Assembly: GCA_032158295.1 (NCBI GenBank)
Contig: CM063255.1
Span: forward strand, 18,435,094 to 18,499,093
DNA length: 64,000 bases
Direction: 5' to 3'
From: Pycnopodia helianthoides
Taxonomy: Eukaryota; Echinodermata; Asteroidea; Forcipulatida; Asteriidae
A model generated the notes under the pieces. The model did not search any database. It had not been told where the DNA came from and worked only from the letters and a program-made list of their open reading frames with translations. Positions 52,733 through 63,900 of this stretch are shown here, piece by piece. How positions within the stretch are numbered: position 1 is the stretch's first letter; each line of letters starts with the position of its first letter. A program made the translations under genes and the position numbers.

Positions 52733-55700
52733 AGTAAAACATTTCCCCCAAATCTCTAAGAGGAAAAAACTTCATTTAATCAAAACCAAAAACTTCAATA
52801 AAACAGAAGAACAGAAACAATATAAAGTGATGATATATTTATTTTGCAAATGCACATTTTAAAAGAGTGGAAAAAGGAAATAATAATATATTAAAAATAA
52901 AGATAACAAACCTAACCCATGTGTGAGATCCTTACTGTTATCTATTTTAATTGAAATAATGACGCATATAGAGTGAGCAAAAATGTATGTTAAACAACAA
53001 AGCAATAAACAAAAGCTTAAAAAGTGTTTGATTACAATAAAGGGAGTCATTTAATGACACTAGGGGGCAGCAAACTCAATAAGCCATTTGTGAGTTACAT
53101 TTGACAGTCTGGTACACTGACTTGCTCAGTCAGAATTGACAGCTTAAGTTTTGAGCAGCACTCGGCACTCATGTTAAAAATAGAAGCCAAGTACCCGGAT
53201 CTCAGACAAAGTTGTCAAGTTACAAAAAAAATACATGCGGGGACATGTCCAAGTTTTACTTTAACTCAAGTGTACTGACTGTTACTATTGGTTTGGCACG
53301 TCAATAATGCCGTGATCACTTAAGTGGTGGAATGTTTGTCTGACAGCCGGGTATTTTGAGCAAAAGTGAAGTCATTAGTGCGGATTGCAATTTCTCAGAT
53401 AAGAGACAGTTGCGATGTCAAATGGTTTCGGGCAAGCTTTTGTGTAGTTACGTAAGAGACGCCAAACACAAACACACAAATCAGACTGAATATGTACGGC
53501 ACAATGGTATCAGGCTTTGCCCATCTAAAGGCTGCTATACAAAAGCTTGGCCCTAGACCTTTTTGACACTGTCTTTAGTCTGGGGAATCCATTTCGAGTC
53601 TTCACTTGTGACTAATTAAGTCAATGTACCAGACATTATTCAAAATGTAACTCGCAATGGTTTATTGTGATACAATGTTCCTCATGGGAATTTTCTAAAA
53701 AGTTGAGAACTTGTTCTGTGAAAATCCAGTAAACTGTGATACAACATTTGTGCATGGACACAATAGCAGCTTATTTTTGATACGACAAATTCATCAGGTT
53801 TTTTGTGACGAAAAGTTGACAATATTTGGTCATCATTTATAAGATTTGAAGCCTTGCCACGGTGATGAGAGTAAGAACTGATCGTGGTTACGCACAAGTA
53901 ACAACAAGTTGAGTCAAATATTTTTTTAGGAAAAGTGTTGGTTCTATGACGGAATTTGTTTAGGAAAATGTTGGTTCTATGACGGAATGTTAATCACATA
54001 GTTGTTACCAATCAACCTATTCAGTTAATTATTTAAATTTTGATTGAACTAAGAAAATTGATTGTAGCGAGATTTGAACCAACGACCTCCAGACTAACGT
54101 GCTGACGCTCTACCAACTGAGCTATCTAGATCTAATGTTGGCGGTCTCCCTTTTTTGTCAACGTCTTTGTTCGGGGTACCAATCAGAGCTGTATAATTGG
54201 ATTCGAATGACAATTTCTTTTCTTCCAAACAGATGTAAAACAACCAGTGAGACAATTGCATTGATGGTGAAGCTGCAAGGACTGTTTAACTTCTATTCTT
54301 ATCAACGTTACGTTCCAAATAAAAATCTGGATTAACAAGACAATTCTACCTAAAACTTAACTTATATCAACCTAGTATTATTACCAGGGTTAACCGATCC
54401 CTACACAATGTCACAAAACCCAATGCTTTACGGTAACTTACATGTAACATCCAAACTGTTCTCTTGTCACGATTTATCTAGTTTCCTCTTTAGCTGACAT
54501 ATCCCTAACACACCCCCCCCCAGCAACTGTATATCACTGGTACCCATGTGTGACACATGCACATCTACAATGCAGCACACCATGCCACATGTTCAGTAGC
54601 TGACACCCCCCCCCCCTCCCAAACTGTCTATCAATGGTACCCATGTGTGAAAGTGAATCTCTGCAATGCAGCACACCATGCCGCATAAAACACAACGCAG
54701 CAATCCTAACGGTTGCCAGATTGTTTAAATCTTTTTAATAAATTTTCAATTCAGGGTTGCGACTGAGATTGGAAAGCCAGTGCTGAACTGTCCAATGACG
54801 TGAATGAGAATTGAAGATGCAATCTTGTCACACACTGGTACATTACCCTATATAACCTTTGACCTACTGATGCCAAGCTGCATCAATAATAAGTTATAAA
54901 ATGTAAAGAATCACATGCATCCGACTATGAAAAGAGGTATGCATGACCTTGGCACCAACTGTGGCAATTGGTGCTCATATGGGGTAGAGGGTACCCCCCC
55001 CTCCTATTGTGTCTTCATTGTGTGCTTGGAATCTCAGGAATTCTTTTGAGGATTTTAGGGGGGGGAGTTCTATACAAGAGGAAAATAGTGGTTATAGTAT
55101 GGGAACATTAAGGGGGGGGACCCTCTACCCCATATCGGGCAGGCTATAAACTGTGGCTTCAATAATCCAAGTCACCATTAGGTCAAAAATTCAATGCACA
55201 AAACATTGCAGTAAAAAACCACAAGACTGAACTGAACTGTCAATAAACTCTACACTCTAGAAATTAATAGACTGAACTTTTTGAGTGAATGTACCTTTCA
55301 AGTCTCACGCATTATTTCCAAAAATCTTTTTTGGATCCTTAAATTTTCAGGTACATTGATAAACCACCACTTCACGTCAGTATTAAACAATTTTTACCGT
55401 CTGAACTTTTTTTGAACTTTTCAAACCTTGGTGGTAGCCTACCGATCTCTCATAATCCTCCTTTGTACAACAAAAGGACAGAGGTCTAGAATCGAGGATT
55501 ACACAGTAAACCCCTGAAAAAAAGTGAGATTTTGAACATGAATTCCAGTACCCTTTGATCCCCTACATATGGGGAAAACAAAGCGTAGCACGGTAGGTGC
55601 AAGCCTGTGTTCAGGGCGATCTGAAGTTGTTCCAGGTGTTTATAAACGTCAACTGTATTTTTACCAAGAAACATTTTGCATGTATCCGGCATGAAATGGT

Positions 55701-55748
55701 TAAGGAAACAAGACCCTGTACTTTAACGAGTCCAACCATTGAAATATG

Positions 55749-55931
55749 GAGCAAGTTCGGGTGGGTGACTAGAGTGACTAGACTAACCAGAAACAGTGTG
55801 ACAGTGTGTGACGTAGCTCTCGAATTGACTAGATCGACCATGCTCCTGTGCATGGTTGAGCTAGTCAATCTCCCTGTGCTCTATGGTTTCTGGTAAGTCT
55901 AGTCACTCTAGTCGCCCACCCGAACTTGCTC
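55749..55931. mobile_element. 183-bp palindromic MITE
   Basis: Arms of about 47 bases: GAGCAAGTTCGGGTGGGTGA CTAGAGTGACTAGACT and its inverse, with two or three mismatches. Flanked by ATG on each side (55746-55748, 55932-55934), possibly a 3-bp TSD. The short ORFs on both strands are a consequence of the palindrome. Confidence 0.7.
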
Positions 55932-56185
55932 ATGCATGAGACCTTCATTCTATTAGCCAAACCCATGTGCTAAAACTGAGCCCAACATATTGACTTCAGC
56001 CACTGGTTCATAAATTCTCTACAACTCTACAAGACCAAAGTAAGGTTTGATGAGGCACAACGGCCTGATCTCTTCTTTCGTGACAATATAACAACCAGTT
56101 ATAACAGCTAATGAACCATTTAACAGTTAATGTACTAGAAAAAAACACATCATGTTGCCTAGTGTTAGAATTTGTGGAGTGCTCC

Positions 56186-56515
56186 ACCCAGGCCTTGAAT
56201 TACACAGAGGCCATGGCTTTTTTTGCCCTGGTCCCAATTCATAGAGCTGCTTAAGCACACAAAAATTATGCTTACCGGACTAAGGTTACTCCCATGTCCC
56301 ATGCACTATTTCTGACTGGCATCCTGCTCATTTTTGCTAAGCAACAAATTTGTAAGCAAAATTGTCTGCTTAAGCAGCTCTATGAAATTGGGCCCTGGTA
56401 TTGGCCTTCATAATCATTCACAAAAAGTTTACAATTTTAAAGATTTTTCCAATGGAAGTGCCCTTTGCAAAATGAAAATGGCATTTCCCTCTCTTAAAGA
56501 TGAAATTCCTGACTG
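56186..56515. mobile_element. AGGCCTGGAATT MITE with GGGCCCAATT MITE inside
   Basis: Outer element: CAGGCCTTGAATTACACAGA GGCCATGG ... GATGAAATTCCTGACTG. Inner element 56230-56395, partly deleted, ends TCCCAATTCATAGAGCTGC and TATGAAATTGGGCCC. The nesting gives relative age: the inner family was active later. Confidence 0.65.
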
Positions 56516-57214
56516 ATTCTCTTAGCAGAGAAAAATGAAATCACAATTTAATTGTGCAAACACAAGATTCTTGACTACGAAAAGTTCTTGACTATGTGAT
56601 GGTATAGCAAATTGCAATAAACCAAAAACGGCGTTGCGAAGAGATTGTACTACTGTTGATGAGACTACAAATAATTCAAAGTCAACCAGTTGCTTCTGAT
56701 TAATGTATGAACAGCGACATTTAGTTTGTGAGGAATTAGTCTCTGCCCAAGACGTCAGTGATCGCTAGCGGAATGTGTATATATTGCTCCTAGTAATTCA
56801 TAATAGCCTGCCCTCTAACAGCATGATTTAACCAACTTGAACCGCTCTCACTAAACGTCTTGGGAATCCTGCAGCATTGAGTTAACATTTCCCCAGCCTT
56901 TCCTAGGGAGACAATCAGCGCGCGATCGCAGAATTTCCATTTTTCCCATAAATTATTATTAATGACAAGCATGACCCTGGGTCACATAATAATTCATGTA
57001 AATTTAATTGCTTTGACGAGATTTTTCTTTAAAACACAAGATTAGACACTAAGCACAAAAAAAGAAATGTATAAACCATAGCCTACCCAGCATGAATGCA
57101 AAATGAAATATTACATCACATCACTCATTCCAGTTAAACTGAGATGAACTTTTGTAAACTTAATATATGCATACTTGTGTTTTTTTTCCAACGTCCGTGT
57201 TTACTTTTCACTCA

Positions 57215-57590
57215 AGTAAGGTCCAGGGTCAAATTTTATGGCTCTGCTTACCGCGGGATTCTGCGCTTAAGGTGCCCTGCAAAACACAAATTGGGCGTAA
57301 GCGCAGAATCCCGCGATAAGCAGAGCCGTGTAATCGAGCCCTGGGCCCAATTTCATGGCCCTGCTTACCGTAAGCAAAGAATTGGACACAGGGAATTCCG
57401 CGCTTATGTCAAGCGTATTTCACGGGGTAGCAGGGAATTTTCAAGCATTGGGTGCGTACTCCACGTTGCTAGGCATTCTTCGCTTACACAGCTAACGCAG
57501 AAAATGTTTGCTTGCACGATAAGCGGAGAATGGTGATCGCAATCGCAATCGCAGTAAGCAGAGCAATGAAGATGGGCCCTAATATGGAGC
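57215..57590. repeat. Palindromic elements with CTGCTTACCG/CGGTAAGCAG arms
   Basis: At 57230-57340 arms TATGGCTCTGCTTACCGCGG ... CGCGATAAGCAGAGCCGT; a relative at 57343-57580 begins GGGCCCAATTTCATGGCCCT and ends near GAAGATGGGCCC. Both end in GGGCCC-like or AGGGTC-like termini, so they may be distant relatives of the main MITE family. Sits just downstream of the SDF2 stop codon. Confidence 0.5.
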
Positions 57591-57846
57591 TCAGTTTCAG
57601 AGAGCCATTATCATAAAAATTGCCGCTAAGCAAATGTTAGCGGGGGGACCAGTCAATAACAATATACAAGACATGGTCTTTTGGTTCGTTACCTGTTTTT
57701 TACTGAGCAAGATTTTGTCTGCGCTAAGCAAATTTGTACATATCTGCTTAACAGTTAGATGAAGTTGTGAAATGGTTAAAAGATTGCATGTGTTATTTTT
57801 AAAGGATTGATCATAACTCATCTCTAAGTTCTCTCTCCCCGTCTAG

Positions 57847-57994
57847 TCAATCACGGCCGCTTGTCTCCGTGGGTTTCAAGTAAACGCCCTCCATCGCTTT
57901 CCAAAAGTTGGACTGGTTGGGGTTCGGTACTGTTACAATCTCTCTCTGACCGTGGATTGGTCGACCGTACACGTCACCTGATACTGTTAGATAA
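57847..57994 (-). CDS. SDF2: SDF2 last exon: third MIR repeat
   Basis: After CCTCCTCCCAG (phase 2) it encodes YLTVSGDVYGRPIHGQREIV TVPNPNQSNFWKAMEGVYLK PTETSGRD, stop TGA at 57847-57849. WKAMEG is the best conserved motif of the family. Confidence 0.92.
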
Positions 57995-60900
57995 CTGGGA
58001 GGAGGGGAAACAAAACAATGAGAAAACGCTATGAGACTTTTGGGAGTTGAATTTGAACATTGAGGGCAATCAGGTTGGCTAATAATAATAATAATGATGT
58101 TCGGTTTTTATATAGCGCTTTATACACCATGTCTCAAAGCGCTTCCAACATTAGTACCCTGATCACTGGGCCATTTCATTCCTTAACCCTCCTACTGTCA
58201 GTGACTCTTGGCAACATTTTCCATTGAGTTGACCAACCATTTGAAACCATTCAACTGCCAAGGTTGTGTACAGTGGCACAACTGTGCACAGAACTAACTG
58301 TGTGCTATGTACATGCTTTCCCTCATGGTATCATATTGCAGGCTGGCATAGTTTATCTATCATTCAAAACCACAGTGAATGGTATTGAATGGTCAGACAG
58401 CAAGAGGGTTAAACCATATCAGCTCCCTGGGGAATATACAGCCTGTGCTGCCAAATATGTAGCGCACTAAGCTAAATCAATCACAAGAACCATCTCTGCC
58501 CTCACAGGTACCCATTTACCCCTGGGTGGAGAGAAGCAATTATAGTAAAGTGTCTTGTTCAGGGACACAGGTGTCACGACTGGGATTCGAACCCACACTC
58601 TGCTGAGCAGAAACACCAGAGCTTGAATTCGATGCTCTTATCCGCTCGGCCACGACACTCTACGTGGTTTCTTTCCCTGCCTTTCACCTCTGTGGACCCC
58701 AGACTGTATGTGGGTTGGGTTTTCAGTCCCAACCTGATTGTGCGAGTTTTCCCAATTTTGTGTTTCTTTCTTGTTTACACCCAATCCTCAACACTGTCTC
58801 ACCACACCTGGGCCCAATTTCATAGAGCTGCTTAAGCAGAAAAAATGGCTTGACAATGTTCTGCTAAGCAGAGATGAGCAGGATACCAGTCACAAATTGT
58901 ACATGTGGCATGGTAGTTTGGCTGGTAACCTTATCCTGGTAAGCATAATTTGATTGTGCTTAGCTATTTTTAGTGCTTAAGCAGCTCTATGAAATTGGGC
59001 ATGGCCTGTTGACATGACCATTACCAACACACACACAAAATGCCTCTTTATAAGATTGCCAGTGAGTGTTGCATAAGAGTTAATCCATTCATTGTTTATA
59101 GTGCCTTTTGACCGGATTTCACCCCTAATTTTAGTTGTAATTTTTTTTTTTTAGCGATACAAGCCTCCTCTAAATTTTGAACAGACTTGCATTTACAGGT
59201 TTTAACAAGTGCATATTTTATAGTTTAAGCTGGAGACAAACTGTTTTATAGGACCTTGAAGTCATTTTTAGACCTACCTGTTTGTGACGACATGTTTCAA
59301 GCGTACCATAAGATCTCTCTCCCAGTAGGTTGTTGAACATGTGATTACCCAGTTGTCACCTTCACAAGAAAAATACAAATATTTTTAGTCAATACACTAC
59401 TTTAAAGGAACATTACAGAATTTGTAAGAAACAAATTGTAAAATATACTTTTTGATCACAGATTTACATAAAACTTACACGGTCTAATGATGATGATAGT
59501 AGAAAACATCCTTTGAAATATTAACGTCTGAAATGCCATGTTTGATGAGAAATGAATAAACTAATTTTCCGATTGGAGTTTATCGCTCAGTGAGCATTTT
59601 ATTCATTTGTTGAATCTATATGATTTCATGCAAATGTGTAATCGGTTTTTCACTATTTCTCATGACCCAAATGCCCGATCGATCTCAAACGTCTACAGGT
59701 TTGTCAGTTTATGTATATGGTGGATTACATAAAGTGCTTACACTGCCAGCAACTGTTTTAAAAACCAATTCTGTAATGTTCCTTCAAGTACAACTAATAT
59801 TAGTTCCAGGGATGTCAGCGGGTTACTGCTCCATTTCCCACAAAATGAAACCGACCACAAATTGAGCAAGGCTTTCTGAAGGGGTCCGGGTGCAGGAGTA
59901 CTAACGGGCAGCATCCTGTCAAATTTTGCTGTTTGCCATGTAAAAATCCCTTGTTTTCTTAAAACATTCATTGTACTTTATCATATAATCTACAATTGTT
60001 TGTCTTTAAACATTAGGGCTCACATGTAGGTACCTAATTTCTCTGTTAATTTAATTTTAAAATATTTATAATGTAAAATGGTGTCAGTACACACACTACA
60101 TTTTGCATTTCAAGGTTTATCCAACTTGTGAATATAATTGGAAAAAGGAAATGTCCCTCGCTGTCTTTACCGTCCAACCACGACCACTTGAACTCGCTTT
60201 TTTCAGGGTCTTATCAATCTCCTCAATGTATGCTTTTCTGTCCACTTCCATAATTATCCAAGAATCATGTCAAACAATGGCTATAACTTGGACTACATAT
60301 TCCCAACACAAAACTCAACGAGTATTCATTTATGTTGAATATATCTAGTTTATCTATCATTCAAAACCACAGTGAATGAAATTGAATGGTCAACAGTAGG
60401 AGGGTTGACTGTGTACTGTGTAGATGCATTCGCCGCATGGTATCATAGTGCAGCCTGGCATAGTTTATCTATCATTCAAAACCACAGGGAATGAAACTGA
60501 ATGGTCAGACAGTAGGAGGGTTGACTGTGTACTGTGTAGATGCATTTGCCGCATGGTATCATAGTGCAGCCTGGCATAGTTTATCTATCATTCAAAACCA
60601 CAGGGAATGAAACTGAATGGTCAGACAGTAGGAGGGTTGACTGTGTACTGTGTAGATGCATTCACTGCATGGTATCATAGTGCAGCCTGGCATAGTTTAT
60701 CTATCATTTAAAACCACAGGGAATGAAATTGAATGGTCACACTGCAGCAGGGTTGACTGTGTACTGTGTAGATGCATCCACATGGTATCATATACAAATA
60801 GAGCTCATCTACAGATGTGTGGATTGCATGAAAAGCCAGCCATGCTTGTCTATGTGTCAATAGTTACTCAACACTCTCATCAGAGTTTCAAGTTTTCTTC

Positions 60901-63900
60901 AACCCCTAAACTGAACTCACCTTGGTCTCCGACACCATCTTCCCCGAAGCCACTGACTTCTTGGTTATGAGAGAGCGGTGATGAGAATCGATGACTGTGA
61001 AGATTACGTTTGGTCTGTAGATGCATCAGTCTGACCGTACTGCCACATTTAACCGGGGTCCTACGACAAACACAAAGCACAGGTTATTCAAAAAGCTGGA
61101 GTACAAAAACACTGGGGTCCTGTGTCACAAATAAACACGGGTGCTATTTCATGAGCACTGGGGTCTACATGTATAACAATAATTCATTACATTTTGTAGT
61201 GCACCCTCTCCATCAGAGGATGTTCAAAGACACATATACCAGTGAACGATTTCCCGTGTATATTAACAAATGTTACCAGTGAACGATTTACCAGTGTATA
61301 GCTTAACAAAATGTTACCAGTGAACGATTTCCCGTGTATAGCTTAACAAATGTTCCATGAACGATTCGGTAAGCTTAACAAAATGTTACCAGTGAACGAT
61401 TTCCCGTGTATAGCTTAGCAAAATGCTACACAAAATGTACCAAAATGTACCAGTTTCTACACAAAACTCATCATTTGCTACTCAGTGTTACCATTCAGTG
61501 AGCACAAAATAAGTTCGGTCTAATTTTTTTTGCTATGCAAAGTTGCTAAATGAAATCATTCCAGTCTCCTGACGATGACTAGAACAAGCTAGTCGAAACG
61601 TTGAGACCAAAAAGAACTCACTCCGCGGCAGTGCAGTTAATTACGAGAAGTCCCCCCGATCCACAAAGCTAAAGTAGTAGTCCAGGCCGATTTCCTACCT
61701 CCCGCCCAGGTAGTAGTTAATAAGCAGGACAGTTCTTTTCAGAACTGAGAAGTCTCCCTAATTCCGAAAATCTACTCCGCGGAAGTAGAACAAATAGCAA
61801 GACAAGTTCTCCAAAGAACAAATCTACACAGCAAAGTAGATATTTATACACATGGTGTTACCGCAAACCGAATCATTCCCTGTATACTAAAAACAAAAAC
61901 TGTAAAATTTACATCACCATACAGCAGACCACGGACAGACAGTTGCTGCATGCGACCCCAATGCAAGGGGGTTAATACAGCTGTCTTACTGTACATTTAC
62001 CAATGTGATAAGAAATGTAATAGGTGACTAAAGCACTGTTAAACTGGGAAATATTTCTTCAGTAAAACCAGTAAGAATATAAAAACCCACGGGTACCACT
62101 TCCACCCACCGAACAAGCTGTTTAACATTTACCACTGTATTATAAAATGTTTTAAAATTAGGACACTGTGTTGCTGTTCAAACTGGGAAACTCTTCTGCA
62201 TTTAAAAAAAATTGTTCAACAAACCACACTGTCACTAACACTCTAGCTGCCAATTTCACAAAACTTTAAGCAACTGCGTAAGTCCACTTGGGCAACATTT
62301 CAGGCATGCAACTGTAACTTCACCAAAAAAGAGGAAATTGCCAAATTTCAATGATTTTGTATAGTATTTTTCAATTTTGAATGGTAAAACTGAGAATAAA
62401 AAAGAGGAAATCAGCTGATCCGAGGAAAAGTTGCATACCTGACATTTATTGCATAAGCTCTGCACCCACTCACAATAAATGTTGCACACATGGACTTAGG
62501 CACTTAGGCAGGGTGCTACAGTGTACATGGTATACGTAAAACCTAGAAATTCCCATAGAAAGGAGTTTTACAAATTACAGATTCTGGGTGCCAGACTTAC
62601 CCTCTACTGCATGGCTGATCTGGTTTGCCTTTTACTTGCCAAAAACTATTTGTATCTGCAACTGGCTCAACTCCTGTCACCGACTGAAAGAAAACCCACC
62701 AAAACCAAAAATTATTTAATAAGAATATTGGACAATTACTGTTCATTTACTGTTCATTTGGGGGGAACAAAAATGAAAAAACAATTTGGGGATATTATAA
62801 TGATAAGTTTTCAGTCTACAGCAATGTTTGTCGACCAAATACATTCAGCTAGGGGCTTGTTTTGAAAACCCTGACCAGAAACAATTTTTTATGACATAAA
62901 TTCACTAATTTCCCGAAAGCTAAAGTGTTCAAAAACAGGTCAGTAACCAAGAACACTTGATTATGTAGAATTCCGTTTACTTTTTTTGTTCGTATGTAAA
63001 ATTCCTCATCTTGAATGCAGCCCAGTGAAGCCCAGTAAAGACCTTTCTATTGCAACGTCACAGCCCAAGTTTTTGCCAACCGAGGTTGGGAAGCCATAAA
63101 TGCAAAGCAAAAACAGACAGACACAGTTTGTAACAATGTTACACAAATATTCAAAAATAGAGTTTAATTTTTTAGGAAAAAAAGCAAACAGTCATGGCAT
63201 GAATTTTTTAAAATTAAAGTTTGCAGAAATGCTGAATTCGGTCACAACATCGTTTACACGATTGAATGGTTTGCTAATATTCGGTCTTCCATGCCAACCA
63301 GCGCAGTCTGTTTATCAACAATGGAAAGGTCCAAGGTTTTAACCAGAATTTGATAAAAGGTGTCCAAGTTTGCTGAAAATTAAAAAACTGGGTATCCAAA
63401 TCTTTCACTTACAATACATTTACATGTAAATGACAGATAAAACAGGGTGTCCAAAAGACACACAGACACCACTCTGGCTAACACTATGGAAAGGTCTATA
63501 ACTCCAGCTGGGCCCAATTTCATAGAGCTGCTTAACCCTCCTACTGTCAGTGACTCTTGGCAACATTTTCCAGTGAGTTGACCAACCATTTGAAACATTT
63601 GAAACCAAGGTTGTGTATGGTGGCACAACTGCGCACAGAACTAACTGTGTACTGTGCACATGCATTCCCTCATGGTATCATATTGCAGGCTGGCATAGTT
63701 GATCTATCATTCAAAACCACAGTGAATGGTATTGAATGGGCAGAGAGCAAGAGGGTTAAGCAGTAAATTATGCTTAACAATTTTCTGCTTAGCAGTCACA
63801 AGTTGTACATGTGACATGGTACATGTAGTTTGGCTGGTATCCTTATTCTGGTAAGCATAACTTTGTCGTGCTTAGCTACTTTTTGTGCTTAAGCAGCTCT

